Part shown: in pieces, positions 1 through 7,592 of the stretch
How the letters are laid out: the number at the start of each line of letters is the position of its first letter
How positions within the stretch are numbered: position 1 is the stretch's first letter
Assembly: GCA_023447635.1 (NCBI GenBank)
Contig: JAEXNA010000251.1
Coordinates: 1-33,271, forward strand
Length of the DNA stretch: 33,271 nt
Reading direction: 5' to 3'
From: Vulcanimicrobiota bacterium
GTDB lineage: Bacteria; Vulcanimicrobiota; Xenobia; Xenobiales; JADMJV01
Program-made: the position numbers and the translations under genes
The notes under the pieces: model-generated
Database searches by the model: none
Told to the model about the DNA's origin: nothing
The model's input: the letters and a program-made list of their open reading frames with translations, nothing else

Positions 1-814
1 CGGCGCTCTCGACCGGCACCGCCGTGTCCTCGCTGCCGTGCACCATCAGCACCTTCGCCCGCGTAGCGAGCAGACTCTCCAGCGGCGGATTGGCGAAATA
101 GCTGGACCAGCGACGGAACGCGTGCCCCATCAGCATTCGCGTCGTGCTTTTCGGGTCGGCCTTGATCTCGGCCCACTCGCTCCACAGTCGGTCGATCTCG
201 GCCTCCTTCTCCCGCTCACTGCCCTCGGACTTTCGGATCTGCAGTTGGAAGTCCCAAAGCTGGCTGGCGCCTCCGCCTGACAAAAACGCCAGATGGCTGA
301 CCGCCGCGGAACGAGCCGCCACCCGGGCCGCCACCACCGCCCCCTCCGAGTGGCCGATAGCCAACAGGCGGACGGGCAAACGACCCTCCGAACCCAGCGT
401 CTCCAACAGCAGCAGCACATCGTCCGCCCGACCGTCCAGCGTCGCGTGCGCGTGGTACTCCTCCGGCGCCTCCAACGCTCCACCGCTGCCTTCCGCTCCC
501 AGAGGTACGCCGCGCTTCTCGACCGCCACCACCTGCACTCCGTCGCCCAGCGCCTCGACGATCAGCCCCAGCGGACCGACGCGCAGGACGCCGTCTCGCT
601 CCACGAACAGCGAGTGATAGCCGCTGCCCTGCATCCAGACCGCCAGCGGACGCCCGGACGACACCTCGGCCACGTTGGCGTAAACTCGAACCTCGCTGCC
701 GTCAGGCCGAGATATCGACCAGCCCCAAATCCCGGCCGGCAGTCGAGAGTCGCCCCTCGGAGCCTGAGCCCAGGTCGGCAGCACCAAGAGAAAAACCAGC
801 AGCCAAACTCGCAT
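1..814 (-). CDS. Secreted alpha/beta hydrolase (3' end outside window)
   Basis: The reading frame starts at the ATG at 814-812 and stays open to the window edge, giving 271 residues with the C-terminus missing. The first residues MRVWLLVFLLVLPTWAQA look like a Sec signal peptide ending near residue 18. A nucleophile-elbow motif GHSEG places the catalytic serine at about residue 156. The stretch VLMVHGSEDTAVPV near residues 255-267 is the strand that carries the acid residue (about D263); the catalytic histidine would lie beyond the edge. This is the plan of dienelactone-hydrolase or S9-type alpha/beta hydrolases acting in the periplasm or outside the cell. The substrate cannot be told. The mRNA just upstream of the start is very G-rich (see 828-857). 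The gene is divergent from the prepilin operon. Confidence 0.85.
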   Translation of the reverse strand, partial: MRVWLLVFLLVLPTWAQAPRGDSRLPAGIWGWSISRPDGSEVRVYANVAEVSSGRPLAVWMQGSGYHSLFVERDGVLRVGPLGLIVEALGDGVQVVAVEKRGVPLGAEGSGGALEAPEEYHAHATLDGRADDVLLLLETLGSEGRLPVRLLAIGHSEGAVVAARVAARSAAVSHLAFLSGGGASQLWDFQLQIRKSEGSEREKEAEIDRLWSEWAEIKADPKSTTRMLMGHAFRRWSSYFANPPLESLLATRAKVLMVHGSEDTAVPVESA

Positions 815-827
815 AGGGCCTCAGTTT

Positions 828-857
828 CCCCTCCCCCTCGACCTCTCCCCTCCCCCC
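828..857 (-). other. Possible G-quadruplex in the hydrolase 5' leader
   Basis: On the minus strand the leader holds four G runs (6, 4, 5 and 4 G) separated by loops of 1, 9 and 1 nt, ending 13 nt before the ATG at 814. This fits the usual quadruplex pattern and overlaps the place where the ribosome would bind. Folding and function are inferred. Confidence 0.45.
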
Positions 858-977
858 AAAAACAACAGCCCTCAACCGACGAACTGTGAACTGGCACACC
901 TTGTGCCCCGAGTTACCGCGCCGGCAACTCCTTCAGGACTAATCTATGGATGGGTCACAAAGGGGGGGCCACAGTAG

Positions 978-1072
978 CAGCGTAACGCTGGCCGGTTAGC
1001 ACTGGAAGCCCGGCCGGTCTCGCCCTCCGATGGTGACTTTCTTTCGTGACTTTTAAGCCTACATTTCGGCTT
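978..1072 (+). promoter_or_regulatory. Structured leader upstream of the prepilin operon
   Basis: The 293-nt divergent gap (815-1107) has several inverted and direct repeats. CAGCG-TAA-CGCTG lies at 978-990. GGCCGG (990-995) pairs with CCGGCC (1010-1015) and shares its left arm with the first hairpin, so the two folds exclude each other. AAGCC (1055-1059) pairs with GGCTT (1068-1072). The octamer GTGACTTT occurs twice, at 1033 and 1046. It may be a regulatory leader or an operator region; no known riboswitch class could be matched with confidence. Confidence 0.4.
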
Positions 1073-1107
1073 TAGGGACTCCGTACTCATTCTTGGAGGT
1101 CATAGTC

Positions 1108-4059
1108 ATGAAAATAGTCTCCCCATCTCACCTTAGCTCCCGGCAGCGGGCCCGCCGAAGTCGGCGCGGCAGCACCCTGGCCATGGTGATCGGCACCGTG
1201 CTGATCTTTATGGTCGTGGTCATCGCCCTGCACCATACCCAATCCACCACCCGAGCCGCCCTGGTCCGCTCCGAAGCCGAACTGCGCTTCCGCGAATCCC
1301 GCAACTTCGCCGTCCGGGAACGTCTGCTGGGCGATTCGCAGCCCTGGGGGCTGATGGGCACCAGCGTCGAGGATATCACCCCCGAAGCGTCCCGCCCCAT
1401 CGAACCGCTGTACAGCCGCAACCTGTTTGCCAAAACCGAAGGGCGCTGGTCCGGCCTGCCCGACCTGAAGTCCGAAGAGTCGGCCCACGCCCACCGTTAT
1501 CTAGAAGTCTCCCCCTCCGCCTTCGGCGGCCTTTCGGCCGGGCTTCATAAAGGCTCTTACAAGATGGTCGAGAGCGAGATCCCCGGCTACGCCGTCTACG
1601 CGCCGAACGGTCGTATCCAGGTCGGAGAAGTGGCCGGCTGGCAGAACCCCGAGCACGAGGAAGAGGGCGAATCGACCCACGCTTATTCGGGCGTGCCCGC
1701 CTTGCTGGGGGCCAAACAGGACATCGAAGTCGAAGAACTCAAGTACGGCGAAGCCCACTCCAGCGAAGGCGAAGTCCGCATCGAAGACGGCTACGGAGTC
1801 GGCTTCCACGGAGCGCTCCCGCTGCCCGCCTACGAGACCGAACTGCTGGCCGGCCTGACCGCCGCCGATGCCACCCTGACCGGGTCGGCCGCCACGGGCA
1901 ACAAGACCCAGCAGATCAGCCCGCGCCTGGACACCGGCGGAATCCTGGACATCATGTTCGGCGGCGACTTCCAGCCCGAGCAGTTGCTGAGCCTGCATCA
2001 AGCCTGGAAGTTCCCCACGCCGATCATCCCCGGCGCCAGCATCGTGGTGCCCGGCGTGGTCTGGGAGGTCTGGATGCACGTCCCGTTCCAGCCCGACCTG
2101 GGCTTCTCGTCCCAGACCGACCCCGACCTCTCTCGCCTGACCGACCTGGGCGAGGAGCAGAAAGAAGCCGGCCCTCTGCTGCAGCAGGCGCGCCAGAAAC
2201 TCGAAGAAGCCAACGCCGCGCTCAGCGCCGCTCAGACCGCCTACGGCGCCAACCCCAGCAGCGCGAACCGGGACGCCGTGGAAGAGGCACAGGAAGCCGT
2301 GGCCAGCGCCCAGGAAGTCTACGAGGATATCGTCGAGTTCCTGGAAGACTCGGCCGAAGAAGCCGCCGGGATCGCCAACGGGATGCTGGGCTCGGGCGCT
2401 TCACCGCTGCCCGAAAAACGCGAGGACGACCCCGCAGGGCGCGACGGCCAGTGGGGCTGGAACTACTCGCAGACTACCGCCCGGATGATCGATATGGTCA
2501 GCACCATCGCCAGCGGCGGCGACCTGAAAGCCGTGGCGGGCAGCCTCTCGACCGACGTGCGAGTGGTGCACTACGGACCGGCCGACGAGGTGCCGGGATT
2601 CGAATGGGAAGGCGGCCGTTTCCTCTCCCGCTCGACCTGGACCGTACCCGCCTCTCGCACCCTGCGTTACGACGGCGATATGGAGATCCAGGGCGACCTG
2701 TGGCTGCAGCGAGGCACCGTGATGGTCGTCAACGGCAACCTGAAAGTCGCCTCACCGGTCGCCACCGTCTCGATCTCGAACGCCTTCGCCCCCAGCGGCC
2801 GAGTCTTTTTCGAAGAAGGTTCGACGCTGGTCGTCAAGGGCAACTTCGAATGTCAGGGCTCGTCCCACTTTGGCTCGATTATGGTGGCCGGTGAACCCGA
2901 CGAGATCCACCCGATCAGCTCCGCCCTGCTGGTGGACGGCGAGGTCGACATCCCCTACGGCACCTTTGCCTCTCACACCATCCCCGACCTGATTTCGGCC
3001 ATCGGCTTCCCAGGGACCGACGCGGGCGCCAACACCGTCGCCGGCCTGCTCGAGCAGCAGGCGCCCCTGCTCTCGAAACTGGCCGGGCCGTTCCACCTGC
3101 GCAACCCGTATTACGCCCGCTACGCCACCACCTTCCAGATCGTCACCCTGCCGTTCCCTCCCGTGGTGGCGGTGACGCCGATTCCGACTCCGAAGGAGAA
3201 CCTCTGGGTCTTCGCCTTCCGAGCCAAGACCTTCGCCTACACCGCCGGCCTGAACGCCACCCTGGGCGAGAACCTGTACACCCAGTCCGACTGGTGGCCG
3301 TTCGGCAACGGCGTGGTCCCGATGGCGCTGAATCTGGACCTGCGCGAAGCGGTCGACGCGGCGGTGGCCGCACGACGCCTGCAAGAGTCGTCCGAGCTCG
3401 ACCCGGAGACCATCGAAGCCGAAATCCGAGGCTTCTTAGAAGAACTGCCCCGGCGCACCGTGCAGTGGGCGCTGCGCGAAGTGGTGGCCAAATTGACCGA
3501 TGAGGCGGCTCGCATCCTGGCCCCCGGAGGTTTTGGTGGAGTGCTCGACGTGGCCAACGCCATCAAAAACGAGATGACTCCCAACGAGGACGGCGTGGAC
3601 GATTTCTACGAAGGCTTCGTGACCGACTTCCAGACCCGAATGGGCGACCACGGTCGGACCCTGATGGGCGACCTGCTGGAGAACACCAACGTGGTCGAAG
3701 CCGACCAGTACCTGAAAGAGTACGCGGGGCTGCTGATCTACGGTCGCAACATCAAGATCGGCGAAGAGGCGCGCCAGGTCAGCGGGATGCTGGTGGCCGA
3801 AGAAAGCATCGCATCGCTGGCCGACAAGACCATCGGCACCTTGCTGGCTCGCAACGGCGACATCCTGGTGCGCGACTTCCTGTACTACCCTTACTTCAAC
3901 CAGGCCTCGCTCTACGTGCCCAACGAGGTGCCCGGCGCCACCGCCCTGGAACGCGCGGTGTTCGAAAACTACGGCGCGGCCCACGACAGCGGCCGAGCCG
4001 TTCAGGTTGGGCCGCCTCCCGTGACCCATCACATCACGGCCGGAGGCTGGGAGCTATGA
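1108..4059 (+). CDS. Large PilX-like pilus-associated protein
   Basis: A 983-residue protein. ATG 1108 is chosen because GGAGG at 1095-1099 sits 8 nt before it. The N-terminus has a basic stretch (RARRSRRG), then one hydrophobic helix (about residues 24-45, STLAMVIGTVLIFMVVVIAL) and an amphipathic extension, as in PilX/type IV pilin-like minor pilins. Residues of about 350-418 form an Ala/Glu/Gln-rich coiled coil. About 485-620 is rich in short beta repeats such as GDMEIQGDLWLQRGT and GTVMVVNGNLKV, resembling a polymer-forming or beta-helix fold. The C-terminal third contains a similar patch (LIYGRNIKIGEEARQVSGM). PilX proteins are usually below about 250 residues, so this is a giant relative. 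It overlaps the next prepilin gene by ATGA. It likely acts in assembly or adhesion of a type IV pilus or secretion pseudopilus; that role is inferred from the neighbours. Confidence 0.75.
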   Translation: MKIVSPSHLSSRQRARRSRRGSTLAMVIGTVLIFMVVVIALHHTQSTTRAALVRSEAELRFRESRNFAVRERLLGDSQPWGLMGTSVEDITPEASRPIEPLYSRNLFAKTEGRWSGLPDLKSEESAHAHRYLEVSPSAFGGLSAGLHKGSYKMVESEIPGYAVYAPNGRIQVGEVAGWQNPEHEEEGESTHAYSGVPALLGAKQDIEVEELKYGEAHSSEGEVRIEDGYGVGFHGALPLPAYETELLAGLTAADATLTGSAATGNKTQQISPRLDTGGILDIMFGGDFQPEQLLSLHQAWKFPTPIIPGASIVVPGVVWEVWMHVPFQPDLGFSSQTDPDLSRLTDLGEEQKEAGPLLQQARQKLEEANAALSAAQTAYGANPSSANRDAVEEAQEAVASAQEVYEDIVEFLEDSAEEAAGIANGMLGSGASPLPEKREDDPAGRDGQWGWNYSQTTARMIDMVSTIASGGDLKAVAGSLSTDVRVVHYGPADEVPGFEWEGGRFLSRSTWTVPASRTLRYDGDMEIQGDLWLQRGTVMVVNGNLKVASPVATVSISNAFAPSGRVFFEEGSTLVVKGNFECQGSSHFGSIMVAGEPDEIHPISSALLVDGEVDIPYGTFASHTIPDLISAIGFPGTDAGANTVAGLLEQQAPLLSKLAGPFHLRNPYYARYATTFQIVTLPFPPVVAVTPIPTPKENLWVFAFRAKTFAYTAGLNATLGENLYTQSDWWPFGNGVVPMALNLDLREAVDAAVAARRLQESSELDPETIEAEIRGFLEELPRRTVQWALREVVAKLTDEAARILAPGGFGGVLDVANAIKNEMTPNEDGVDDFYEGFVTDFQTRMGDHGRTLMGDLLENTNVVEADQYLKEYAGLLIYGRNIKIGEEARQVSGMLVAEESIASLADKTIGTLLARNGDILVRDFLYYPYFNQASLYVPNEVPGATALERAVFENYGAAHDSGRAVQVGPPPVTHHITAGGWEL

Positions 4060-4526
4060 GAGGGCGCGCCGGATTCTCGATTATGGAGATCGTCATCGCC
4101 CTGGCCGTCACCCTGGTGGTGCTGGTCAGCCTGGTCACGGTCTTTAGCAACAGCAACAAACTGGCCGTGGCCAGCCGACACCGCAGCGTGGCGATCTTGA
4201 TCGCCCAGGGGCTGATGGACGACGTCGAGACCCACGTCTACGGGCGACCGGCCCCGGCCGTTTGGGCCGAGACCGAGGAGCGGCCGGTCAGCGTGTGGGT
4301 GGGCCATCGAGAGCAGCAGATGCTGTTCCATAAGACGGTGGCCTATCAGAACGGCTCGTTCGTGGGCACGGGAAGCGGCAACTCGGACCTGGTCACTATC
4401 ACCATCACCTGGCGGGAAGCGGTCGGCGACCAGCAGACCTCGCCGGCGGACCCGATGGCGACGCCTTCGGCTGCCGCGGCGGGCGACAACAAGGAGCTTC
4501 AAGTGCAAGTTCCGGTGTGGAGGTAA
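4056..4526 (+). CDS. Type IV minor prepilin, PilV-like
   Basis: A 156-residue prepilin. The N-terminus is MRGRAG followed by FSIMEIVIALAVTLVVLVSL: a short basic leader, the prepilin-peptidase site G/F, glutamate at mature position 5, and a hydrophobic assembly helix. The C-terminal part is a small polar domain ending in PVWR. The start overlaps the stop of the preceding gene (ATGA), with CGGAGG at 4041-4046 as ribosome site. Placement between a PilX-like and a PilW-like gene matches PilV/PilW/PilX minor pilin clusters, which prime pilus assembly in the inner membrane. The exact family (PilV or PulI/PulG-type pseudopilin) is uncertain; prepilin processing is well supported by the motif. Confidence 0.85.
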   Translation: MRGRAGFSIMEIVIALAVTLVVLVSLVTVFSNSNKLAVASRHRSVAILIAQGLMDDVETHVYGRPAPAVWAETEERPVSVWVGHREQQMLFHKTVAYQNGSFVGTGSGNSDLVTITITWREAVGDQQTSPADPMATPSAAAAGDNKELQVQVPVWR

Positions 4527-4531
4527 CCCCG

Positions 4532-5287
4532 ATGAAAAGTCAACGTGGAATGACCCTGATGGAACTGGTGATCGCTTTCGCCCTGTCGATTGCCGCCGGA
4601 CTGCTGCTCTGGTCGGTGACCAACATCCTACGCGGCTCGCAGCAGGCGGCGTCGTCGTCGACGCTGGTCAGCGGCGAGACGGAGACGGCCATCGAGTGGC
4701 TTCGGCGCGACCTGAGCGAATCGGCGCTGGCCAGCATCGACGTGTTCCCCAACGCGGAACGTCCGGATCAGCCGCCGGGCGTTGCGATGGCTTCGAACCG
4801 CGCCTACGATCCGGCCCTGAAGGGCAAGCCGCTGGTCAACCGCTGGGGAGCGCCGCAGTGGGACAAGCATGTGCTCTACACTCTACGCCGGGAGGGGTCG
4901 GAGGACCCGACCGGGCCGCTGGTCCGCTGGGAGCGGGAGATGAATCCGAAGACCTACCTGCCGGTCTCGAGTCCGGTGCTTCCCAACGCGGTCGACGGCG
5001 ACAAGCAGCGGGTGGTCCTGCGCGACGTGCTGGCTCCGAACCTGAGCGGGACAGACTTCGGTCCGGAGGGGTCGGGAGTCACGGACGGGAGCGGAGGGTT
5101 CCGTCTGCAGTTCGTGCGTCGGGCCGGCAACGGGGCCGGAGCCGAAAGCTTGAGCAACGAGAATCCTCGCCGGGGGAACCCTTCGGAGAACACTCGGATG
5201 CTGGAGGCCGAGCTGAAAATTCTACAGAGAGAGTCAGGAAAACCTCACTACTACAGCATCAAATTTCGAGTTGGCGCCTTTTACTAA
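4532..5287 (+). CDS. Type IV minor prepilin, PilW/PulJ-like
   Basis: A 251-residue prepilin. ATG 4532 is preferred because GGAGG at 4519-4523 precedes it by 8 nt; that SD overlaps the end of the previous gene, which stops at 4526. The N-terminus MKSQRG/MTLMELVIAFALS has the G/M cleavage site, glutamate 5 of the mature protein and a hydrophobic helix to about residue 30. The conserved segment following it (ETAIEWLRRDLSESA) is typical of PilW/PulJ minor pilins. It is the last gene of the operon and is followed after 21 nt by a strong intrinsic terminator. It likely belongs to the pilus tip-initiation complex with the two upstream products. Confidence 0.85.
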   Translation: MKSQRGMTLMELVIAFALSIAAGLLLWSVTNILRGSQQAASSSTLVSGETETAIEWLRRDLSESALASIDVFPNAERPDQPPGVAMASNRAYDPALKGKPLVNRWGAPQWDKHVLYTLRREGSEDPTGPLVRWEREMNPKTYLPVSSPVLPNAVDGDKQRVVLRDVLAPNLSGTDFGPEGSGVTDGSGGFRLQFVRRAGNGAGAESLSNENPRRGNPSENTRMLEAELKILQRESGKPHYYSIKFRVGAFY

Positions 5288-5308
5288 GGTAGAGAGAGTT
5301 CATGGCGT

Positions 5309-5339
5309 GGGCCTCCGGGAAAGCCGGGGGCCCTTTTTT
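5309..5339 (+). terminator. Rho-independent terminator of the prepilin operon
   Basis: GGGCCTCCGG pairs with CCGGGGGCCC around a 5-nt loop (one G-T pair), followed directly by six T. It lies 21 nt after the last prepilin stop codon. Confidence 0.9.
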
Positions 5340-5482
5340 ATGTCTGTTGTCAGGTTGGAGGGGAGGAGGCGTTGGAGGTGGAGGCCGGAGTGGAGCCGCC
5401 GAGCAGAGCCATCAGGACGAGCGGTTGCACCAGGAAGGTCGGTGGATGTGAGGTGAGGCGCGGGAACCCCTTGCTGGCTCAC

Positions 5483-5509
5483 AAAAAACGCCCCGCACGA
5501 GGCGAGGCG
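5483..5509 (-). terminator. Rho-independent terminator of the membrane-protein gene
   Basis: Read on the minus strand: CGCCTCG, 7-nt loop, CGGGGCG, then six T. It lies 34 nt past the stop codon of the gene at 5544-6011 and faces the operon terminator at 5309-5339. The stretch between them (5340-5482) shows nothing else. Confidence 0.8.
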
Positions 5510-5543
5510 ACTGATGGTTGGACTGTTTAGGAGTGCGAAAACT

Positions 5544-6011
5544 TTACTTGATCATCCGGAACGAGCCGGAGTCGGCAGCCGAGAGTTGAGGCGCCACGAA
5601 GCGACCGGAGTCGAAGGCGGTGAGGACCTGGGACTCGACGTTCAGGCTGGGGGCGGGCAGCACACCCAGTTCCATCGCCACGCCCTGATCGCTGAGGGCT
5701 GCGCCCAGGAAGGCGCAGCCGGCGAAGGCGGCCCACTGTTCCACGGTCAGCAGAGTATGACTGAGCGAGGCCAGCCAGACCAGCCAGACCAGCGGGACGG
5801 AGAGGCCCAGCGTGGTGGACATATGCCGTACCGCGCTCGAGCGGCCCAACCCGGCGGCCAGACCGAGCAAGGAGCTCAGGCCCAGCAGGCCCGTCAGAGC
5901 CACCGCAGCGATGGGGATGTCCGAGGCGGGGAAGTGCAGGTAGGAAAGATAGGTGAAGGAGGCCAGAGTCCACAGACTTCCCGCAACGATAAATGTGGTG
6001 ATACGTGACAT
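5544..6011 (-). CDS. Small integral membrane protein, unknown function
   Basis: A 155-residue protein with about four predicted membrane helices (roughly residues 7-26, 32-53, 68-86, 92-108) and a polar tail ending GSFRMIK. ATG 6011 is chosen because AGGAGG lies 9-10 nt upstream and the first helix follows at once. I do not recognise a family. The upstream region carries a near-perfect CRP/FNR-family operator (6089-6104) and an AT-rich stretch with -10-like TAGATT/TTAAAT at 6062-6071, so transcription may respond to a CRP-type activator. It is monocistronic, with its own terminator. Confidence 0.75.
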   Translation of the reverse strand: MSRITTFIVAGSLWTLASFTYLSYLHFPASDIPIAAVALTGLLGLSSLLGLAAGLGRSSAVRHMSTTLGLSVPLVWLVWLASLSHTLLTVEQWAAFAGCAFLGAALSDQGVAMELGVLPAPSLNVESQVLTAFDSGRFVAPQLSAADSGSFRMIK

Positions 6012-6088
6012 ACTGGCGAAACCTCCTAAGCCGAAAGACATCCCAAACACCCCTACAGCCAATTTAATCTATATCCGTACCCCATACT

Positions 6089-6104
6089 TGTGAGCCAGCT
6101 CACA
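6089..6104. promoter_or_regulatory. CRP/FNR-family operator
   Basis: The 16-bp dyad TGTGAGCCAGCTCACA matches the CRP consensus TGTGA-N6-TCACA in both half-sites. Its centre (6096.5) is about 41.5 bp upstream of position 6055, a plausible start for the minus-strand gene at 6011 if the -10 is the AT-rich stretch at 6062-6071. That is a class II activator position. The match is seen directly; the regulator and start site are inferred. Confidence 0.6.
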
Positions 6105-6139
6105 TCTGCCGATATGCCGCGCGAAGTTGGGCCGCGGAA

Positions 6140-6578
6140 GCCGGGCTAGAGTCGGTGGATAAGCCCACTCGGAGTGGGCTTGCGGAAGCCGGGCTGGAGT
6201 CGGCGAAGAAGCCGACTCTGAGTGGGCTTGCGGGAAAAGCCGGGCTGGAGTGGGCGGATATGCCCACACGGAGGGGGCTTGCGGAAAAAGCCGGGCTGGA
6301 GTCGGCGAATAAGCCCACACGGAGTCGGCTTGCGGGGAAAGCCGGGCTGGAGTGGGCGGATATGCGCACTCGGAGTGGGCTTGCGGGAGAAGCCGGGCTG
6401 GAGGCGGCGAATAAGCCCACCTGGAGTCGGCTTGCGGAAAAAGCCGGGCTGGAGTCGGCGAAAAAGCCCACACTGAGTCGGCTTGCGGGAAAATTCGGGC
6501 TGGAGTCGGCGAAAAAGCCGACTCCGGGTGGGCGTGCGGAAGAAGCCGGGCTGGAGTCGGCTTGCGGGAAGAGCGTGC
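6140..6578. repeat. 51-bp tandem repeat array (about 8.5 units)
   Basis: Units begin with GCCGGGCTGGAGT at 6140, 6188, 6239, 6290, 6341, 6392, 6443, 6494 (starting TTCGGGC) and 6545 (partial). Unit 1 is 48 bp and the other complete units are 51 bp. Most units carry an internal inverted repeat, such as GAGTCGGC...GCCGACTC or GTGGGC...GCCCAC, and the joint GGCTTGCGGAAAAAGCC can also pair. On the minus strand each unit ends in a T-rich run after GC-rich stems, which recalls weak terminators. The array fills the gap between cysE and the promoter of the membrane-protein gene. Because 51 is a multiple of 3, several frames remain open; I do not call a protein. Confidence 0.9.
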
Positions 6579-7592
6579 CTAGATGCCGGCGCCTTCCTCG
6601 AACCCTTCCTGACGCGGTTTGCGCTGCGAGATTTTGCTGCCGGGCGGGACGCTTTCGGTCAGCCACACGTTACCGCCGATCTGCGATCCGCGTCCGATGG
6701 TGATGCGTCCCAGGATGGTCGCTCCAGAATAGACCACGACGTCGTCCTCCAGCGTTGGATGACGCGGCGCTCCCTTGATAGGATGACCGGACGCGTCCAG
6801 CGGGAAGCTGCGGGCGCCCAACGTGACCCCCTGATAGATCCTCACGTTGTGGCCAATGACGCAGGTCTCGCCGATCACCACACCGGTCCCGTGGTCGATG
6901 AACAGCCCCTCACCGATGGAGGCGCCGGGGTGGATATCGATTCCGGTCTCGGAATGAGCCATTTCGGCGATCATGCGTGCGATCATGGGAACCTGGCTGC
7001 GGTACAGGTGGTGAGCCAGACGGTGGTAGACGATGGCGGTCATCCCGGGATAGCAGAAGATCGCCTCTTCGTGGCTGCCTGCCGCCGGGTCGCCTCGAAA
7101 GGCCGCCTCGGCGTCGGCCGCCAGAGCCCGACGGATGTCCGGCAGCGCGTCGAGCAAAGCGTCGACCACGACCTCGGCCTGCGAGCGGCAGGCCGACATC
7201 TGGCTCGCCCGCTCTCCACGAAAACAGAGCCCGCGCTGAACCTGCTCGACCAGGTCGCAGCGCACCTGATCGAGCAGCGCTCCCAGCCGATAGTGATAGC
7301 CTTCGGGAGAGACGCGGGCTTCGTCGAAATAGCCCGGAAACAGCAGCGAACGCAGCCGCTGGGCGACGGCGTGCACCGCTTTGCGCGAGGGGCGCGGGTT
7401 CAACCCCGGCAACTGCATGAACGAGGGCAGTTGCTGCTCCTCCAACCGCCGGACCAGGCCGCTCAAGGCGCCCCCGGGGCGCTGAACTCCACCGGAACCG
7501 CCCCCCAGGCAGTCACTGGAATCGCTCCCAGGCGAACCGTCCAGCTCCTGCCCCCTGCTGTCCCTCCAGCCGTCTTCCGGGCGCTCGCTCAA
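6579..7592 (-). CDS. cysE: Serine O-acetyltransferase (EpsC/CysE type)
   Basis: A 337-residue enzyme that transfers acetyl from acetyl-CoA to L-serine to make O-acetylserine, the substrate of the cysteine synthase encoded just upstream. The C-terminal half shows left-handed beta-helix hexapeptides. Key motifs include HSETGIDIHPGASIGEG (H221) and DHGTGVVIGE (H234). The N-terminal half is helical and longer than in E. coli CysE, as in the EpsC type (about 310 residues). The TTG start at 7592 overlaps the cysK stop (TTGA), with AGGAAGAG upstream, which implies translational coupling. The first about 40 residues are Gly/Ser-rich and unlike the family, so a later start is possible. Confidence 0.93.
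   Translation of the reverse strand: MSERPEDGWRDSRGQELDGSPGSDSSDCLGGGSGGVQRPGGALSGLVRRLEEQQLPSFMQLPGLNPRPSRKAVHAVAQRLRSLLFPGYFDEARVSPEGYHYRLGALLDQVRCDLVEQVQRGLCFRGERASQMSACRSQAEVVVDALLDALPDIRRALAADAEAAFRGDPAAGSHEEAIFCYPGMTAIVYHRLAHHLYRSQVPMIARMIAEMAHSETGIDIHPGASIGEGLFIDHGTGVVIGETCVIGHNVRIYQGVTLGARSFPLDASGHPIKGAPRHPTLEDDVVVYSGATILGRITIGRGSQIGGNVWLTESVPPGSKISQRKPRQEGFEEGAGI

Noticed and set aside
940..1076. c-di-GMP (GEMM) riboswitch before the pilin operon
   Set aside because: The context is attractive, but the conserved core and tetraloop-receptor elements could not be matched on either strand.
6069..6703. Long open frames on both strands across the 51-bp array
   Set aside because: Repeat length is a multiple of 3, so several frames stay open at once. 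There is no SD or frame-specific conservation, and frames run out into cysE in the wrong sense.
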